The notes: a model not told the origin generated them from the letters alone. A DNA stretch of 64,000 nucleotides from Bacillus_AB infantis_C (GCF_050107595.1 NZ_JBNILH010000006.1:186001-250000), one strand, 5' to 3'; shown: positions 50,490 through 59,251, counted from the first letter of the stretch. Numbers and translations are program-made.

Positions 50490-50660
50490 AGTGACAGGTT
50501 GAAACATAAGCGGAGAAATTCGTCCTAATTTCGAAAAAACGCTAAAATCAGCTCAAATAGACGGAGAAATTCCGTCTATCGACTCAAAAAACAGGAAAAT
50601 GGGCAACTTCGCTTCGCTTAACCGGAAATTCTCCGCTTATTTTAAGGTTTGCTTGTCACT
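50490..50660. repeat. 171-bp nested palindromic element (MITE- or RNA-like)
   Basis: Outer arms are AGTGACA (50490-50496) and TGTCACT (50654-50660). Inner arms are ATAAGCGGAGAAATT (50506-50520) and AAATTCTCCGCTTAT (50626-50640). The centre is a perfect hairpin TAGACGGA-GAAAT-TCCGTCTA (50558-50578). The word CGGAGAAATT recurs in the left arm and centre and inverted on the right. TCA flanks both outer ends and might be a target duplication. No reading frame inside. Confidence 0.65.
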
Positions 50661-50771
50661 CAAATGAGTTTTTTTCCTGAGTATAGGAAATAGGTCTCGT
50701 CCAATACATGATACCTTCAAAATTAGATATTTCCATTTATTCAATCTATCAACAACAGACTTTAGCAGAGC

Positions 50772-50812
50772 CTAAAAAAAGAAAAGCACCCGGCAGCCCA
50801 GGCGCTTTGTGT
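50772..50812 (-). terminator. Terminator of the excisionase-like gene
   Basis: AAAGCGCC pairs with GGGTGCTTT (minus strand, one G-T pair), followed by TCTTTTTTT. Confidence 0.7.
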
Positions 50813-51042
50813 TAGTCTTCATCCTTTATATCCCGGTCTTCCGGATTCGGTTCATTCAGCACTTCCTCGACCAGCCTTTTATACTTCTCCATCTGCTCCA
50901 GATGGGTCTTGAATTGCTCTTTATAGATAAGATACTGCTCTCCGTCGAATAAGGTGCGGATTTTCTTTTGCTGCACAAGCTTTTCGACAGCAGCAGCTGG
51001 CATTAACAGATATTCTGCCGTTTCTTCAATGGTTAAATACAT
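50812..51042 (-). CDS. Small excisionase-like helix-turn-helix protein
   Basis: 76 residues. MYLTIEETAEYLLMPAAAVEKLVQQKKIRTL is the HTH_17 layout of phage excisionases and MerR-like small DNA-binding proteins. The rest (KRLVEEVLNEPNPEDRDIKDED) is helical and acidic. In Bacillaceae such proteins also occur away from phages, and no integrase is nearby. The ATG at 51042 lacks a textbook ribosome site. It may be a free-standing regulator; target unknown. Confidence 0.68.
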   Translation of the reverse strand: MYLTIEETAEYLLMPAAAVEKLVQQKKIRTLFDGEQYLIYKEQFKTHLEQMEKYKRLVEEVLNEPNPEDRDIKDED

Positions 51043-51108
51043 GGACTCAGCCCTTCTGTTCTTATGATCTTATTTACAGAATAGCATGTTTTGATGGAAA
51101 TGAGGAGA

Positions 51109-51732
51109 CTACCGCGCCTTCTCCAGAGCAAGCTTGACCCCGAACCCGATGAGAATGGTACCGGTCAGTCCCTCGATTGCCTTCTGAGTCTTCGGTTTCT
51201 TCATAAAAGAACTGATCTGCTGGATTAAAAGTACATATAAGAAAAACCAGACGGCAGTCAAAACAGTATAGACCGCTCCCATAAAGAGGAATGGGAAAAA
51301 TGGAGTTGTCCCCTCTTCAACAAACTGCGGCAGAAAGGTCAGGAAAAATACAGCGACCTTCGGATTCAGCAGATTCGTCAAAAAGCCCTGCCTGAAGAAC
51401 GTTTTCCCTTTTATCACCTGCTCGCTGTTCTTATCAAGTTCCTGTGCGCCATTCCTGATTGATAGCAGGCTTTTGACTCCAAGATAGACCAAATAAACAG
51501 CACCGGCATATTTCAATACAGAAAAAAGCATAGCCGACTTGACAATAAGGGCGGAAAGTCCGGCAACCGCCGCAAGTGTGTGGATGGCCAGCGCAGAGCA
51601 GGTGCCTGCCACCGTCTTGAGCCCGCCCACCCTGCCTGCAGAGAGTGTATTTCTTGTAGCAACCGCTGTATCAGGACCTGGCAGGATGATCAGAAAAACG
51701 CACATCAAAGCAAATAAATAGAAGTTCACCAT
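51109..51732 (-). CDS. LysE/RhtB family amino-acid exporter
   Basis: 207 residues and about six membrane helices. FLIILPGPDTAVATRNTL is the LysE signature with the conserved GPD/GPN turn; GFLTNLLNPKVAVFFLTFLPQF is the second family motif. These proteins export basic or other amino acids and homoserine lactones. Which one cannot be told here. ATG 51732 follows GGGAAAGCGT; the frame to 51762 lacks a ribosome site. Single gene. Confidence 0.87.
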   Translation of the reverse strand: MVNFYLFALMCVFLIILPGPDTAVATRNTLSAGRVGGLKTVAGTCSALAIHTLAAVAGLSALIVKSAMLFSVLKYAGAVYLVYLGVKSLLSIRNGAQELDKNSEQVIKGKTFFRQGFLTNLLNPKVAVFFLTFLPQFVEEGTTPFFPFLFMGAVYTVLTAVWFFLYVLLIQQISSFMKKPKTQKAIEGLTGTILIGFGVKLALEKAR

Positions 51733-51802
51733 ACGCTTTCCCGCTTTCTTTTTATATACCAATTTAAACCACAGATCCGTAAATGTAAATATACTTCTGC
51801 AC

Positions 51803-51833
51803 AGAAAAACAGCCAGCAGATTGCTGGCTGTTT
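51803..51833 (-). terminator. Terminator of ysnF
   Basis: AAACAGCCAGCA (51807-51818) and TGCTGGCTGTTT (51822-51833) pair perfectly around GAT. TTTCTG follows on the minus strand. Confidence 0.88.
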
Positions 51834-51852
51834 CGTCGATATAATTATTAGA

Positions 51853-52890
51853 TTAGAAGCGGCCGCGGTCGTCCATACGGTCTGCCAGACTATCGTCCTG
51901 ATCCCTGCCCAGATAGGCTGTACTGGAGTCACGATCATCCTCATCAAGATCATCCGCGCCATCCACATGGGCTTCTTCACGCTTGACTGTATCACGCACA
52001 GTCTCGGTATCCTCAACCTTCCGCTTGCCGACAACAAGCTCCTCAGTCACGACAGGCTTCTTCGTAACTTCCAAACGTTCTTCAGTAATTGGAATTCTTA
52101 TATCGTCATTGTCATCGACAATTGGTCCAGTGTCTCCGTCAACTGCCTGTCCGTCAACTTTGCGCCGTTCCACATATACTTCATCATGGCTGACATTCAC
52201 ATCAACTGAACGCTCTTCTTCTACAACATCTTTTTCAACATGGACCTCACCGGTCTGGACGCGCTCTTTGTCAACCTGCAGTCGCTCCTCACGCAGGCGC
52301 AGGCGCTGTTCGTCCGTCAAATCTTCATCAGCATAGCCGTTCACTTTATCCGCCTTAACACCCTCCACATAGCCGTCCGGCTCGTCGGTCAGGCTGCCTG
52401 TACGCATTCCTGCAGTGTTTGCCATGCCGGCTGTACCTGCTGTACTATTCGGCCCGGTTACTGCGCCATACCCTGTTGCATCAAGGCTCGGGGCAGCGGG
52501 ACTGGCAGGGTTAGCTTCATTTGCAAGCGTACGGTCTCCATAGAATTGGTCATAGTCCTTATCAACGTACAGCAGGATTTTCCCTGCCTGAATATCACTG
52601 TAATAGCGGTCAGCTTCTGCATCCGTCAATCCCATATTCTGCATTCCTCCGCGGACCTCGTCCTCGCCTGTCAGGAATGACATGAACTTGTCCAGCCATG
52701 AACCGCTGTCTGCATCCGTTCCTTCCACTTCTGCACCGGTGCGCCCTCTTACCATAGAGATATCATCGGCATCCTTCGCAACGGCATAAATATCCGATTC
52801 TCCGTAGCCCTGGAGCTTCATGTCGTCAATCTTCTTGATTGCTTCTTCCTGTGTATCAAATACTCCAATGAACTTTTTGTTGTCATTCAT
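51853..52890 (-). CDS. ysnF: YsnF-like general stress protein (YflT + DUF2382 domains)
   Basis: 345 residues. An N-terminal YflT-type domain (about 1-110; FIGVFDTQEEAIKKIDDMKLQG) and a glycine/alanine/proline linker precede a C-terminal DUF2382 domain (about 190-310). The latter has repeated charged strands (LRLREERLQVDKERVQTGEV, VERRKVDGQ, EERLEVTKKPVVTEELVVG). The tail is very acidic. B. subtilis YsnF and YflT belong to the sigmaB general stress regulon. ATG 52890 behind AGGAGG with 8-base spacing. A sigmaB-like promoter lies 46 bases upstream. Confidence 0.87.
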   Translation of the reverse strand: MNDNKKFIGVFDTQEEAIKKIDDMKLQGYGESDIYAVAKDADDISMVRGRTGAEVEGTDADSGSWLDKFMSFLTGEDEVRGGMQNMGLTDAEADRYYSDIQAGKILLYVDKDYDQFYGDRTLANEANPASPAAPSLDATGYGAVTGPNSTAGTAGMANTAGMRTGSLTDEPDGYVEGVKADKVNGYADEDLTDEQRLRLREERLQVDKERVQTGEVHVEKDVVEEERSVDVNVSHDEVYVERRKVDGQAVDGDTGPIVDDNDDIRIPITEERLEVTKKPVVTEELVVGKRKVEDTETVRDTVKREEAHVDGADDLDEDDRDSSTAYLGRDQDDSLADRMDDRGRF

Positions 52891-52935
52891 TATGATTACC
52901 TCCTGTAGTTTTTTAATTTTAGCTATGGTTTTCAA

Positions 52936-52960
52936 TTACCCGATGGACTCTGCTGGAAAC
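52936..52960 (-). promoter_or_regulatory. SigmaB-type promoter of ysnF
   Basis: On the minus strand GTTTCC (52955-52960), a 13-base spacer and GGGTAA (52936-52941) fit the sigmaB consensus GTTTAA-N12-15-GGGTAT at 9 of 12 positions. Confidence 0.6.
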
Positions 52961-53172
52961 ATACAAATATGTTCTGACTGATCCAGCTTTTCCAAGAAGC
53001 TCTATTATTCAGGTGTAGTTATTATCTACCCGCACCGCCTGCCCATTAATTTATGGAAATAGAGGAATATCAAACAGATTTTTCCATTACTGTTTCCCGC
53101 CGAGCCGATTTCATGAATTAAAAAATGGATTATGGTAATTTTAATGAGAGTAAAATAGAAGGAGTTGACGAG

Positions 53173-53847
53173 ATGCGCAATAAAGAAGAATTAAAGCAGG
53201 AGATTCTGGACGCTTACCATTTCCGCCACGCAACAAAGGAATTTGATCCAGATAAAAAAATCCCGGAGGATGACTTCCGCTTCATCATGGAAACCGGCCG
53301 CCTCTCTCCAAGCTCATTCGGATTTGAGCCTTGGCGATTTGCTGTCATTGAAAGCCCGGTGCTTCGGGAAAAAATTAAAAATGCTTCCTGGGGTGCCTAC
53401 AGCAAGCTTCCTGATGCGAGCCATTTCGTCGTCATTCTGGCACGGACCAAAATGGATACGAAGTATGATTCCGATTATTTAAAAGACCAATTCACCAATG
53501 TTCTGAATATGCCTTCTGATATACTAGAAAAATACCTTGGCCGGGTTGAGGAATTCCAGAAAGATGATTTCAAGCTTCTTGAAGGAGACCGTCCGCTGTA
53601 TGACTGGGCTTCCAAGCAGACCTACATCGCCCTTGCTAATATGATGACCGCTGCTGCCCAGATTGGCATCGATTCCTGCCCGATCGAAGGCTTTAATATT
53701 GAAAAAATGAATGAACTGCTCCAGGAGGAAGGCATCCTCGAAGACGGCCACTTCGGCATTTCCGTCATGGTTGCATTCGGCTACCGTACAAAAGATCCAC
53801 GTCCGAAAGCAAGAAGGGCCTTTGATGATGTGGTAAAGACATATTAA
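53173..53847 (+). CDS. yfkO: NAD(P)H nitroreductase, YfkO type
   Basis: 224 residues, the same length class as B. subtilis YfkO. An FMN-binding nitroreductase fold: FRHATKEFDPDKKI at the start binds the flavin phosphate, GRLSPSSFGFEPWRFAVI and ANMMTAAAQIGIDSCPIEGF follow, and FGYRTKDPRPKARR closes the FMN site. It reduces nitro- and quinone-type compounds. ATG 53173 lies 8 bases after AAGGAG; the frame to 53125 is not supported. Single gene with a terminator. Confidence 0.9.
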   Translation: MRNKEELKQEILDAYHFRHATKEFDPDKKIPEDDFRFIMETGRLSPSSFGFEPWRFAVIESPVLREKIKNASWGAYSKLPDASHFVVILARTKMDTKYDSDYLKDQFTNVLNMPSDILEKYLGRVEEFQKDDFKLLEGDRPLYDWASKQTYIALANMMTAAAQIGIDSCPIEGFNIEKMNELLQEEGILEDGHFGISVMVAFGYRTKDPRPKARRAFDDVVKTY

Positions 53848-53850
53848 AGG

Positions 53851-53883
53851 AAAAAGGAAGAGATTCTGCTCTTCCTTTTTTTG
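53851..53883 (+). terminator. Terminator of yfkO
   Basis: AAAAAGGAAGAG and CTCTTCCTTTTT pair perfectly around ATTCTG, with further T. Confidence 0.9.
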
Positions 53884-53886
53884 ATA

Positions 53887-53927
53887 TAAAAAGGAGAATG
53901 CCCCCCTCGGACATTCTCCTTTTCTTT
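53887..53927 (-). terminator. Terminator of the DHA2 exporter gene
   Basis: AAAAGGAGAATG and CATTCTCCTTTT pair perfectly around an 11-base loop. TTTATA follows on the minus strand. Confidence 0.88.
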
Positions 53928-53928
53928 A

Positions 53929-55473
53929 TTAATTTTCAGCCAGCTTCGGTGCAGCTTTTTCCTGTGAAGATTTTGCTTCAGCTGGTTCTTCAGCCGGTCT
54001 GGCACGCTTGATGAAGAAGGCAAGCACAAGGGCTACACCAGCAATGAAGGTTGCCACAAGGAAAGCATCATTGATGCCTTCAAGCATAGCCTGCATGCCG
54101 ATCTGCTGCTCCATCTGGGCCAGCGCAGCTTCTGTCGGCTGGACGCCGGCATTTGAACCTGCTGACTGCTGCAATGCATCAGCAGCAATCTCTTCAGCAT
54201 GGGTTTTCGTCCGGGTTGACATGATTGTCACAAGCAATGCCGTACCAATTGCACCAGATACCTGGTTCAAAGTGTTATTCATCGCTGTACCGTGCGGATA
54301 GTACTGGGCTGGCAGCTGGTTAAGGCCGTTAGTTGATACCGGCATCATAACCATGGACATCCCAAGCATGCGGACAGAGTAAAGAATGATCAGATTTGTA
54401 TAAGTTGTATCAAGAGTAAGCTTTGAGAACAAGTAAGTCGTTACTACAGTGATCGTAAGTCCAATGATCGCCAGCACGCGGCCTCCGAATTTATCGAACA
54501 GACGGCCGGTAATTGGCGACATGAATGCCATGATGATGGCTCCAGGCAGAAGCAGAAGCCCTGCATCCATAGGCGAGATCCCGCGAAGCGTCTGCACATA
54601 GATAGGCAGAAGGATCATCCCTGAGAACAGCGCCATATTGACAACCATTGTAATGGCTGATGATAGTGCAAACATCGGATATTTATATACTGCAAAGTTC
54701 AGCATCGGGCGCTCCTGCTTTGTCTGGCGCAAGATGAAAATAATCAGCGAGATTACACCCACCGTGATCGTTACATACACATGCGGGCTGTCCCAGCCTT
54801 TGTCCCCCGCTGAGCTGAATCCGTAAAGGATTCCCCCGAAACCGATGCTGGACAGGATAAGAGACAGCATATCCAGGCGGATATTCACTTTTTCCTTCTT
54901 ATCTTTCAGCAGGAAGAATCCGACAAGCAGAACTACAGCCGCAATCGGAGTAATGAAGTGGAACAGCATTCTCCAATCATAGTGCTCAATGATCCATCCT
55001 GACAGTGTAGGGCCGATTGCAGGGGCAAACATCAAGATCAGTCCGAATACACCCATCGCCGTTCCCCTTTTTTCAACCGGGAAGCTGATCAGCATAACAT
55101 TCATCAAAAGCGGCATGAGAATAGCCGAACCTGATGCCTGAAGCATCCTTCCAGCCAGCAATACCGGAAAAATATGTGCAGTTCCGGCCAGCACAGTACC
55201 GGCTGTAAATAAAAGCATGGCTGCAAGGAACAGCCTGCGTACAGAATATTTTTGAATAAGGAAAGCAGTTGTCGGGATTAGAATTCCGTTTACGAGCATG
55301 AAGCCGGTAGTCAGCCATTGAACGGTCGATGCACCGATTTCAAGCTCCTTCATGATAGAAGGCAGCGCGATATTCAAGAGCGTATTATTCAAGAAAGCAA
55401 TAAAGGCCCCAATCATCAGAACCGCTATCATACCGTACGGCGGCCTGCCTGTATTATTTATTTTTTGTTCCAT
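53929..55473 (-). CDS. DHA2 family multidrug exporter, LmrB-like (14 TM)
   Basis: 514 residues with 14 predicted helices and a charged Ala/Glu-rich tail (RPAEEPAEAKSSQEKAAPKL). The MFS motifs are present: STVQWLTTGFMLVNGILIP after helix 2, GRMLQASGSAILMPLLMN, and MGVFGLILMFAPAIGPTLSG as motif C of antiporters. It resembles B. subtilis LmrB, a lincomycin and puromycin exporter. Start ATG 55473 behind AGGAGG. It is divergent from a TetR gene, with a perfect 18-bp palindrome in its promoter, so a drug-inducible exporter is the likely reading. Confidence 0.87.
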   Translation of the reverse strand: MEQKINNTGRPPYGMIAVLMIGAFIAFLNNTLLNIALPSIMKELEIGASTVQWLTTGFMLVNGILIPTTAFLIQKYSVRRLFLAAMLLFTAGTVLAGTAHIFPVLLAGRMLQASGSAILMPLLMNVMLISFPVEKRGTAMGVFGLILMFAPAIGPTLSGWIIEHYDWRMLFHFITPIAAVVLLVGFFLLKDKKEKVNIRLDMLSLILSSIGFGGILYGFSSAGDKGWDSPHVYVTITVGVISLIIFILRQTKQERPMLNFAVYKYPMFALSSAITMVVNMALFSGMILLPIYVQTLRGISPMDAGLLLLPGAIIMAFMSPITGRLFDKFGGRVLAIIGLTITVVTTYLFSKLTLDTTYTNLIILYSVRMLGMSMVMMPVSTNGLNQLPAQYYPHGTAMNNTLNQVSGAIGTALLVTIMSTRTKTHAEEIAADALQQSAGSNAGVQPTEAALAQMEQQIGMQAMLEGINDAFLVATFIAGVALVLAFFIKRARPAEEPAEAKSSQEKAAPKLAEN

Positions 55474-55492
55474 TTTTTCCTCCTATACTTTA

Positions 55493-55510
55493 AGTCCAAT
55501 ATATTGGACT
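55493..55510. promoter_or_regulatory. Perfect 18-bp palindrome, TetR-type operator
   Basis: AGTCCAATATATTGGACT is identical on both strands and lies 20 bases before the exporter start and 146 before the TetR start. Its TATATT/AGTATA core doubles as possible -10 sequence for the exporter. Confidence 0.65.
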
Positions 55511-55655
55511 CCTGTTTCACAAAACATATCATATACCATCGGTACAAAGATTGCAATCCCAAAGTTTCGTTGAAATAACTGGATTTGTTTTGGCATAATA
55601 AATGGTGTACTATAAAATTTATACAGGCAGTATACTACTTAAAAAAGGTGATTAT

Positions 55656-56546
55656 ATGAATGACAGGAAACAGCATGTGATCAAAATGGCACACCAGCTG
55701 TTTATCGATAAAGGCTTCCAGGCCACCAGCATTCAGGATATCCTGGAGTACAGCGGAATCTCTAAAGGTACCTTCTATAATTATTTTCCATCCAAGAATG
55801 AACTCCTGATTGAGATGGTCAGAAGCATCTATTCCAAGCTGGAAAAAGAACGCAATGAACTGCTCATCGGCCAGGATCCTGCCGACATAGATATATTCAT
55901 CCAGCAGATCGAGCTTCAGCTGGTGACGAACCGCGCGAATAAGCTGATTGCCCTTTTCGAAGAAGTCTACATCTTAAATGATGAAGATCTGAAGGAATTC
56001 ATTAAGCGCGGTCAGCTTCGCATGCTGCGCTGGCTGTACCAGCGGTTCATTGATCTGTTCGGTGAAAACAAGAAATACTATCTTCTTGACTGCTCGATCA
56101 TTTTTCTCGGAATCCTCAACCAGAACCTGAAATATCACACAATTGCGAATGAAGTGAATGCCAGCATCCACCAGGTTGTGCAGTACAGTGTGAAGAGAAT
56201 TGTAAAAATGGTTGAAGAGGTATCCAGTACAGAAGACCAGCTGTTCCAGCCTGAGCTTCTGGATAAATGGGCACCAGACTGCAGACACCCAAATCCCGGC
56301 TTCCAGAAGGATCTCCATCACACAGTCCTCACGCTGAAAAAAGCAATCAACAAAGAGGAGCCTAAATATGTGGAGCTTCTTGACTTTATACAGGAAGAGC
56401 TTTTAAGATCCAAGAATCCGAGAAGGTTTTTGATCGAGAGCACAATGCTTTCTGTTAAAACAAGCGGTCTATTCAATGCGCAAGATATTGATAAACTCGA
56501 TAACCTGATCTCATCCTTTTTTGACCAGATCATGGAACCGGCATAA
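55656..56546 (+). CDS. TetR family regulator with an enlarged C-terminal domain
   Basis: 296 residues, long for the family (usually ~190-220). The N-terminal helix-turn-helix is clear: TSIQDILEYSGISKGTFYNYF. The C-terminal ~230 residues (LIALFEEVYILNDEDLKEFI, FLGILNQNLKYHTIA, LISSFFDQIMEP) are helical and may bind a bulky ligand. ATG 55656 follows AAAGGTGATTAT; the frame from 55602 is not supported. It is divergent from the LmrB-like exporter and most likely represses it through the palindrome between them. Confidence 0.87.
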   Translation: MNDRKQHVIKMAHQLFIDKGFQATSIQDILEYSGISKGTFYNYFPSKNELLIEMVRSIYSKLEKERNELLIGQDPADIDIFIQQIELQLVTNRANKLIALFEEVYILNDEDLKEFIKRGQLRMLRWLYQRFIDLFGENKKYYLLDCSIIFLGILNQNLKYHTIANEVNASIHQVVQYSVKRIVKMVEEVSSTEDQLFQPELLDKWAPDCRHPNPGFQKDLHHTVLTLKKAINKEEPKYVELLDFIQEELLRSKNPRRFLIESTMLSVKTSGLFNAQDIDKLDNLISSFFDQIMEPA

Positions 56547-56548
56547 GC

Positions 56549-56580
56549 CATAAACCCGCTGATTGACAGCGGGTTTTATG
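56549..56580. terminator. Bidirectional terminator
   Basis: CATAAACCCGCT and AGCGGGTTTTATG pair around GATTGAC between the converging TetR and glutaminase genes. Confidence 0.82.
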
Positions 56581-56586
56581 ATTGGA

Positions 56587-57516
56587 TTAAAACATGCTCA
56601 GGCTGTAATTTTTAGACAGCAGCTCTAGAAGCCTGATGCCTGCAATGCTGTTTCCCCTCTCATCAAGGGCCGGCCCGAAAATCCCGATGCCAAAACGGCC
56701 TGGGACCGCACCCATGATCCCTCCTGACACACCGCTTTTCGCCGGAATCCCGATTTTGATTGCAAATTCGCCTGAAGCGTTATACATGCCGCAGGTTACC
56801 ATAAAGGTCTTGCATATCCGCGCGATATCCCTTGGCATGATTTCCACGCCTGTCCGCGGATCTTTTCCATCCAGCGCAAAAACAAGGCCAATCCTCGCCA
56901 GATTCAGGCAATTCATCTCAATTGCGCACTGCCTCGTATATAAGTCGAGCAGATCTTCCACTTCTTCCTGTATGACATCATGCTGCTTCAGGAAATAGCA
57001 AAGCGCCCTGTTCAGATCGGCAGTCCTCAATTCCGATTCTGCCACTTCCCGGCAGTAGCCGATCGTTTCATCATCTGCGAGCCGCCGCACAAAACCAAGC
57101 AGCCTTTCAAAACGCTCATCAGTTGAACTCCCTTCCACCATATGTGTAACTACAAGCGCACCCGCATTAATCATTGGATTCAGCGGCTTGGCAGGCGCCA
57201 TTGTCTCAAGCTTGGCAATCGAATTAAACGGATCGCCCGTCGGTTCCATCCCGACACGGTCGAATACATAGGCAAGGCCTCTTTCCATTAAAACATAGGC
57301 CAGGCTGATTACTTTAGACACACTTTGAAGCGTAATCTTTTCCTCAACATCACCTGCAGAGACACATTCGCCGCCAGGATATTGGATCGCAATGGATAAA
57401 TCTCCCGGATCGGCCTTCCCAAGCGCCGGGATATAATCGGCCACCCTTCCGTGCACCGTCTCCTTCCGCGCTTCCTCAATCAATTTTTTTAATTCATCAC
57501 TAGAACGGCATGCCAT
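56587..57516 (-). CDS. glsA: Glutaminase
   Basis: 309 residues, standard length. It hydrolyses glutamine to glutamate and ammonia. The serine-dependent beta-lactamase-like fold has its catalytic pair in SVSK (Ser65, Lys68). Other family marks are NPMINAGALVVTHMV, the tyrosine in CREVAESE/CYFLKQHDVI and GGIMGAVPGRFGIGIFGPAL. ATG 57516 behind GGGTGATGATAA. Single gene. The role in acid tolerance or nitrogen supply is inferred from the family. Confidence 0.94.
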   Translation of the reverse strand: MACRSSDELKKLIEEARKETVHGRVADYIPALGKADPGDLSIAIQYPGGECVSAGDVEEKITLQSVSKVISLAYVLMERGLAYVFDRVGMEPTGDPFNSIAKLETMAPAKPLNPMINAGALVVTHMVEGSSTDERFERLLGFVRRLADDETIGYCREVAESELRTADLNRALCYFLKQHDVIQEEVEDLLDLYTRQCAIEMNCLNLARIGLVFALDGKDPRTGVEIMPRDIARICKTFMVTCGMYNASGEFAIKIGIPAKSGVSGGIMGAVPGRFGIGIFGPALDERGNSIAGIRLLELLSKNYSLSMF

Positions 57517-57562
57517 TTATCATCACCCGTTTTAGTATGGGCCATAACTTATGGAAGTATGA

Positions 57563-57592
57563 GAAAAGGCAGCCTGTTGGGGCTGCCTCGGT
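57563..57592 (-). terminator. Terminator of the rRNA methyltransferase gene
   Basis: AGGCAGCC and GGCTGCCT pair around TGTTGGG, and TTTTCTC follows on the minus strand. It lies 10 bases after the stop. Confidence 0.75.
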
Positions 57593-57600
57593 TGTATGGG

Positions 57601-58977
57601 TTATTGATTTTTTAAGGTGATTTTTGCTACTGCTTCACAATGCATCGTCTGCGGGAACATATCGACCGGCTGGACTTCCTCCGTCTTATACCCGCCGTCT
57701 TCAAGGATCCGCAAATCGCGGGCAAGTGTGGCCGGGTTGCAGGAAACATAGACTACTTTTTTCGGCTTCATGCTCAAAATCGTCTGCAGCAAGGCTTCAT
57801 CACAGCCTTTGCGCGGCGGGTCGACAACCAGGACATCCGCCTGGTTTCCTTCTTTATACCAATCAGGAATGACCTTTTCCGCTTCCCCTACCGCAAATCC
57901 CGCGTTAGTTATCCCGTTAAGTGCCGCATTGCGTTTGGCATCCTCAATTGCCTCAGGCACGATTTCCACGCCGAAGACCTTTTTTGCCTTTTTGGCGAGA
58001 AAAAGAGAGATGGTGCCGATGCCGCAATAAGCATCTATGACGCTTTCTTCTCCTGAGAGGTCTGCATACTCAAGCGCCTTCTCATACAGCACCTTCGTCT
58101 GCTCCGGATTGACCTGGTAAAAAGAGCGGGCAGAGATGGCGAACTTGATATCGCCAATATAATCGTAAATCACTTCTTCGCCCCAGATCACACGGGTGAC
58201 GTCTCCAAAGATCACATTCGTTTTCTTCGGGTTCACATTATGGACGATCGATTTGATCCCTTTTATGCTCGCTGCAATTTCCTCGGTGATCTTTTTCCGG
58301 TTCGGAAGCTCATTCGTCCTTGTAATCAGCACGACCATCACTTCTCCGGTTACAAGTCCATGCCGCGCCATGATGTGGCGGAGCTCGCCTTTATGGCGCC
58401 CTTCATCATAAGCCCTGACCCCATACTTCGCGCAGATTTCTTTGACTTTCTGGACAACTTCATCATTCTTTTCCTGCTGGATCAGGCACTCTTTCATATC
58501 AATGATCTGATGGGAGCGCTGCTGATAAAAGCCTCCGATCAGGCCGCCTTCATGCTCGCCGATCGGCACCTGTGCTTTATTCCGGTACCTCCACGGCTCA
58601 CTCATACCAAGAACTGGATGGACCTTCACATCCTCAAGCTTTCCGATCCTTGTGAGCACATCCCGAACCTGCTTTTCCTTTGCCAGCATCTGGCCCTGAT
58701 AGCTGAGATGCTGGAGCTGGCAGCCTCCGCACTCCTTATAGATCGGGCACGGTGCATTCACACGGTGCGGGCTCTCTTCATAAATCTCCATCAGGCGGCC
58801 AAACCCGTACCCTTTATTCACCTTCGTCACCTTCACCTGGGCCTTCTCGCCAGGCAGGCCGTTCGGCACAAACAGCGGATAGCCGTCCACCTTTGCGACT
58901 CCTGCCCCATCATGCGTCAAATCTTCAAACACTACATCTATATAATCATTCTTATGAACTGGAACAGTACCCTTCAT
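57601..58977 (-). CDS. rlmD: 23S rRNA (uracil-C5)-methyltransferase, RlmD/RlmCD (YefA)
   Basis: 458 residues. A TRAM RNA-binding domain (about 8-65) is followed by a 4Fe-4S cysteine set (CPIYKECGGCQLQH plus a later Cys). The methyltransferase domain has the SAM motif VIDAYCGIGTISLFLA, DPPRKGCDE and the catalytic cysteine in VYVSCNPATLARD. B. subtilis YefA (RlmCD) methylates U747 and U1939 of 23S rRNA; whether this copy does one or both sites is open. ATG 58977 lies 8 bases after AAAGGA. Its neighbourhood with dgkB is conserved in Bacillus. Confidence 0.92.
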   Translation of the reverse strand: MKGTVPVHKNDYIDVVFEDLTHDGAGVAKVDGYPLFVPNGLPGEKAQVKVTKVNKGYGFGRLMEIYEESPHRVNAPCPIYKECGGCQLQHLSYQGQMLAKEKQVRDVLTRIGKLEDVKVHPVLGMSEPWRYRNKAQVPIGEHEGGLIGGFYQQRSHQIIDMKECLIQQEKNDEVVQKVKEICAKYGVRAYDEGRHKGELRHIMARHGLVTGEVMVVLITRTNELPNRKKITEEIAASIKGIKSIVHNVNPKKTNVIFGDVTRVIWGEEVIYDYIGDIKFAISARSFYQVNPEQTKVLYEKALEYADLSGEESVIDAYCGIGTISLFLAKKAKKVFGVEIVPEAIEDAKRNAALNGITNAGFAVGEAEKVIPDWYKEGNQADVLVVDPPRKGCDEALLQTILSMKPKKVVYVSCNPATLARDLRILEDGGYKTEEVQPVDMFPQTMHCEAVAKITLKNQ

Positions 58978-59123
58978 CACGTTCGTCCTTTGCTGTGTTA
59001 ATTTCCGTGGCTCTATTGACTAGCAAGATTGTACCATAAAGGCTGGGGGAAAGCGAAGGTGGGGAGATTTTGGGAGAGTGGGGTTAGCAGTGAGCTGGGC
59101 CGGGTTTGAGGGTTTGGCGAAAT

Positions 59124-59243
59124 GGAGTTGCTAATATATTGAAGGAGTTGCTAATAAAATCGGAAAGTTGCTAGTATATGGGAAAAGTTGCTAATAAAAC
59201 AGGAAACTTGCTAATAAACTTGAAAAGTTGCTAATAACCGGAA
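59124..59243. repeat. Tandem array 1: six 20-bp units
   Basis: Units start at 59124, 59144, 59164, 59184, 59204 and 59224, an exact 20-base period. Consensus is RRAGTTGCTAATAWAWNNGR: GTTGCTAAT is nearly invariant (one GTTGCTAGT, one CTTGCTAAT) and the last 6-7 bases vary. The final unit ends AATAACCG. A period of 20 is not a multiple of 3 and both strands carry frequent stops, so it is not coding. Confidence 0.9.
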
Positions 59244-59251
59244 TGTGCGGC

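Noticed and set aside
50301..50507. Long N-terminal extension of the 59-residue protein
   Set aside because: It would be transcribed across a good extended -10 promoter and begins inside the 171-bp element with no ribosome site.
50812..51042. Excisionase-like gene as evidence of a prophage
   Set aside because: No integrase, attachment repeats or phage genes are visible nearby; such small HTH proteins also occur outside phages.
58240..59001. 253-residue plus-strand frame
   Set aside because: Antisense to rlmD and running into its 5' region; composition is that of a shadow frame.
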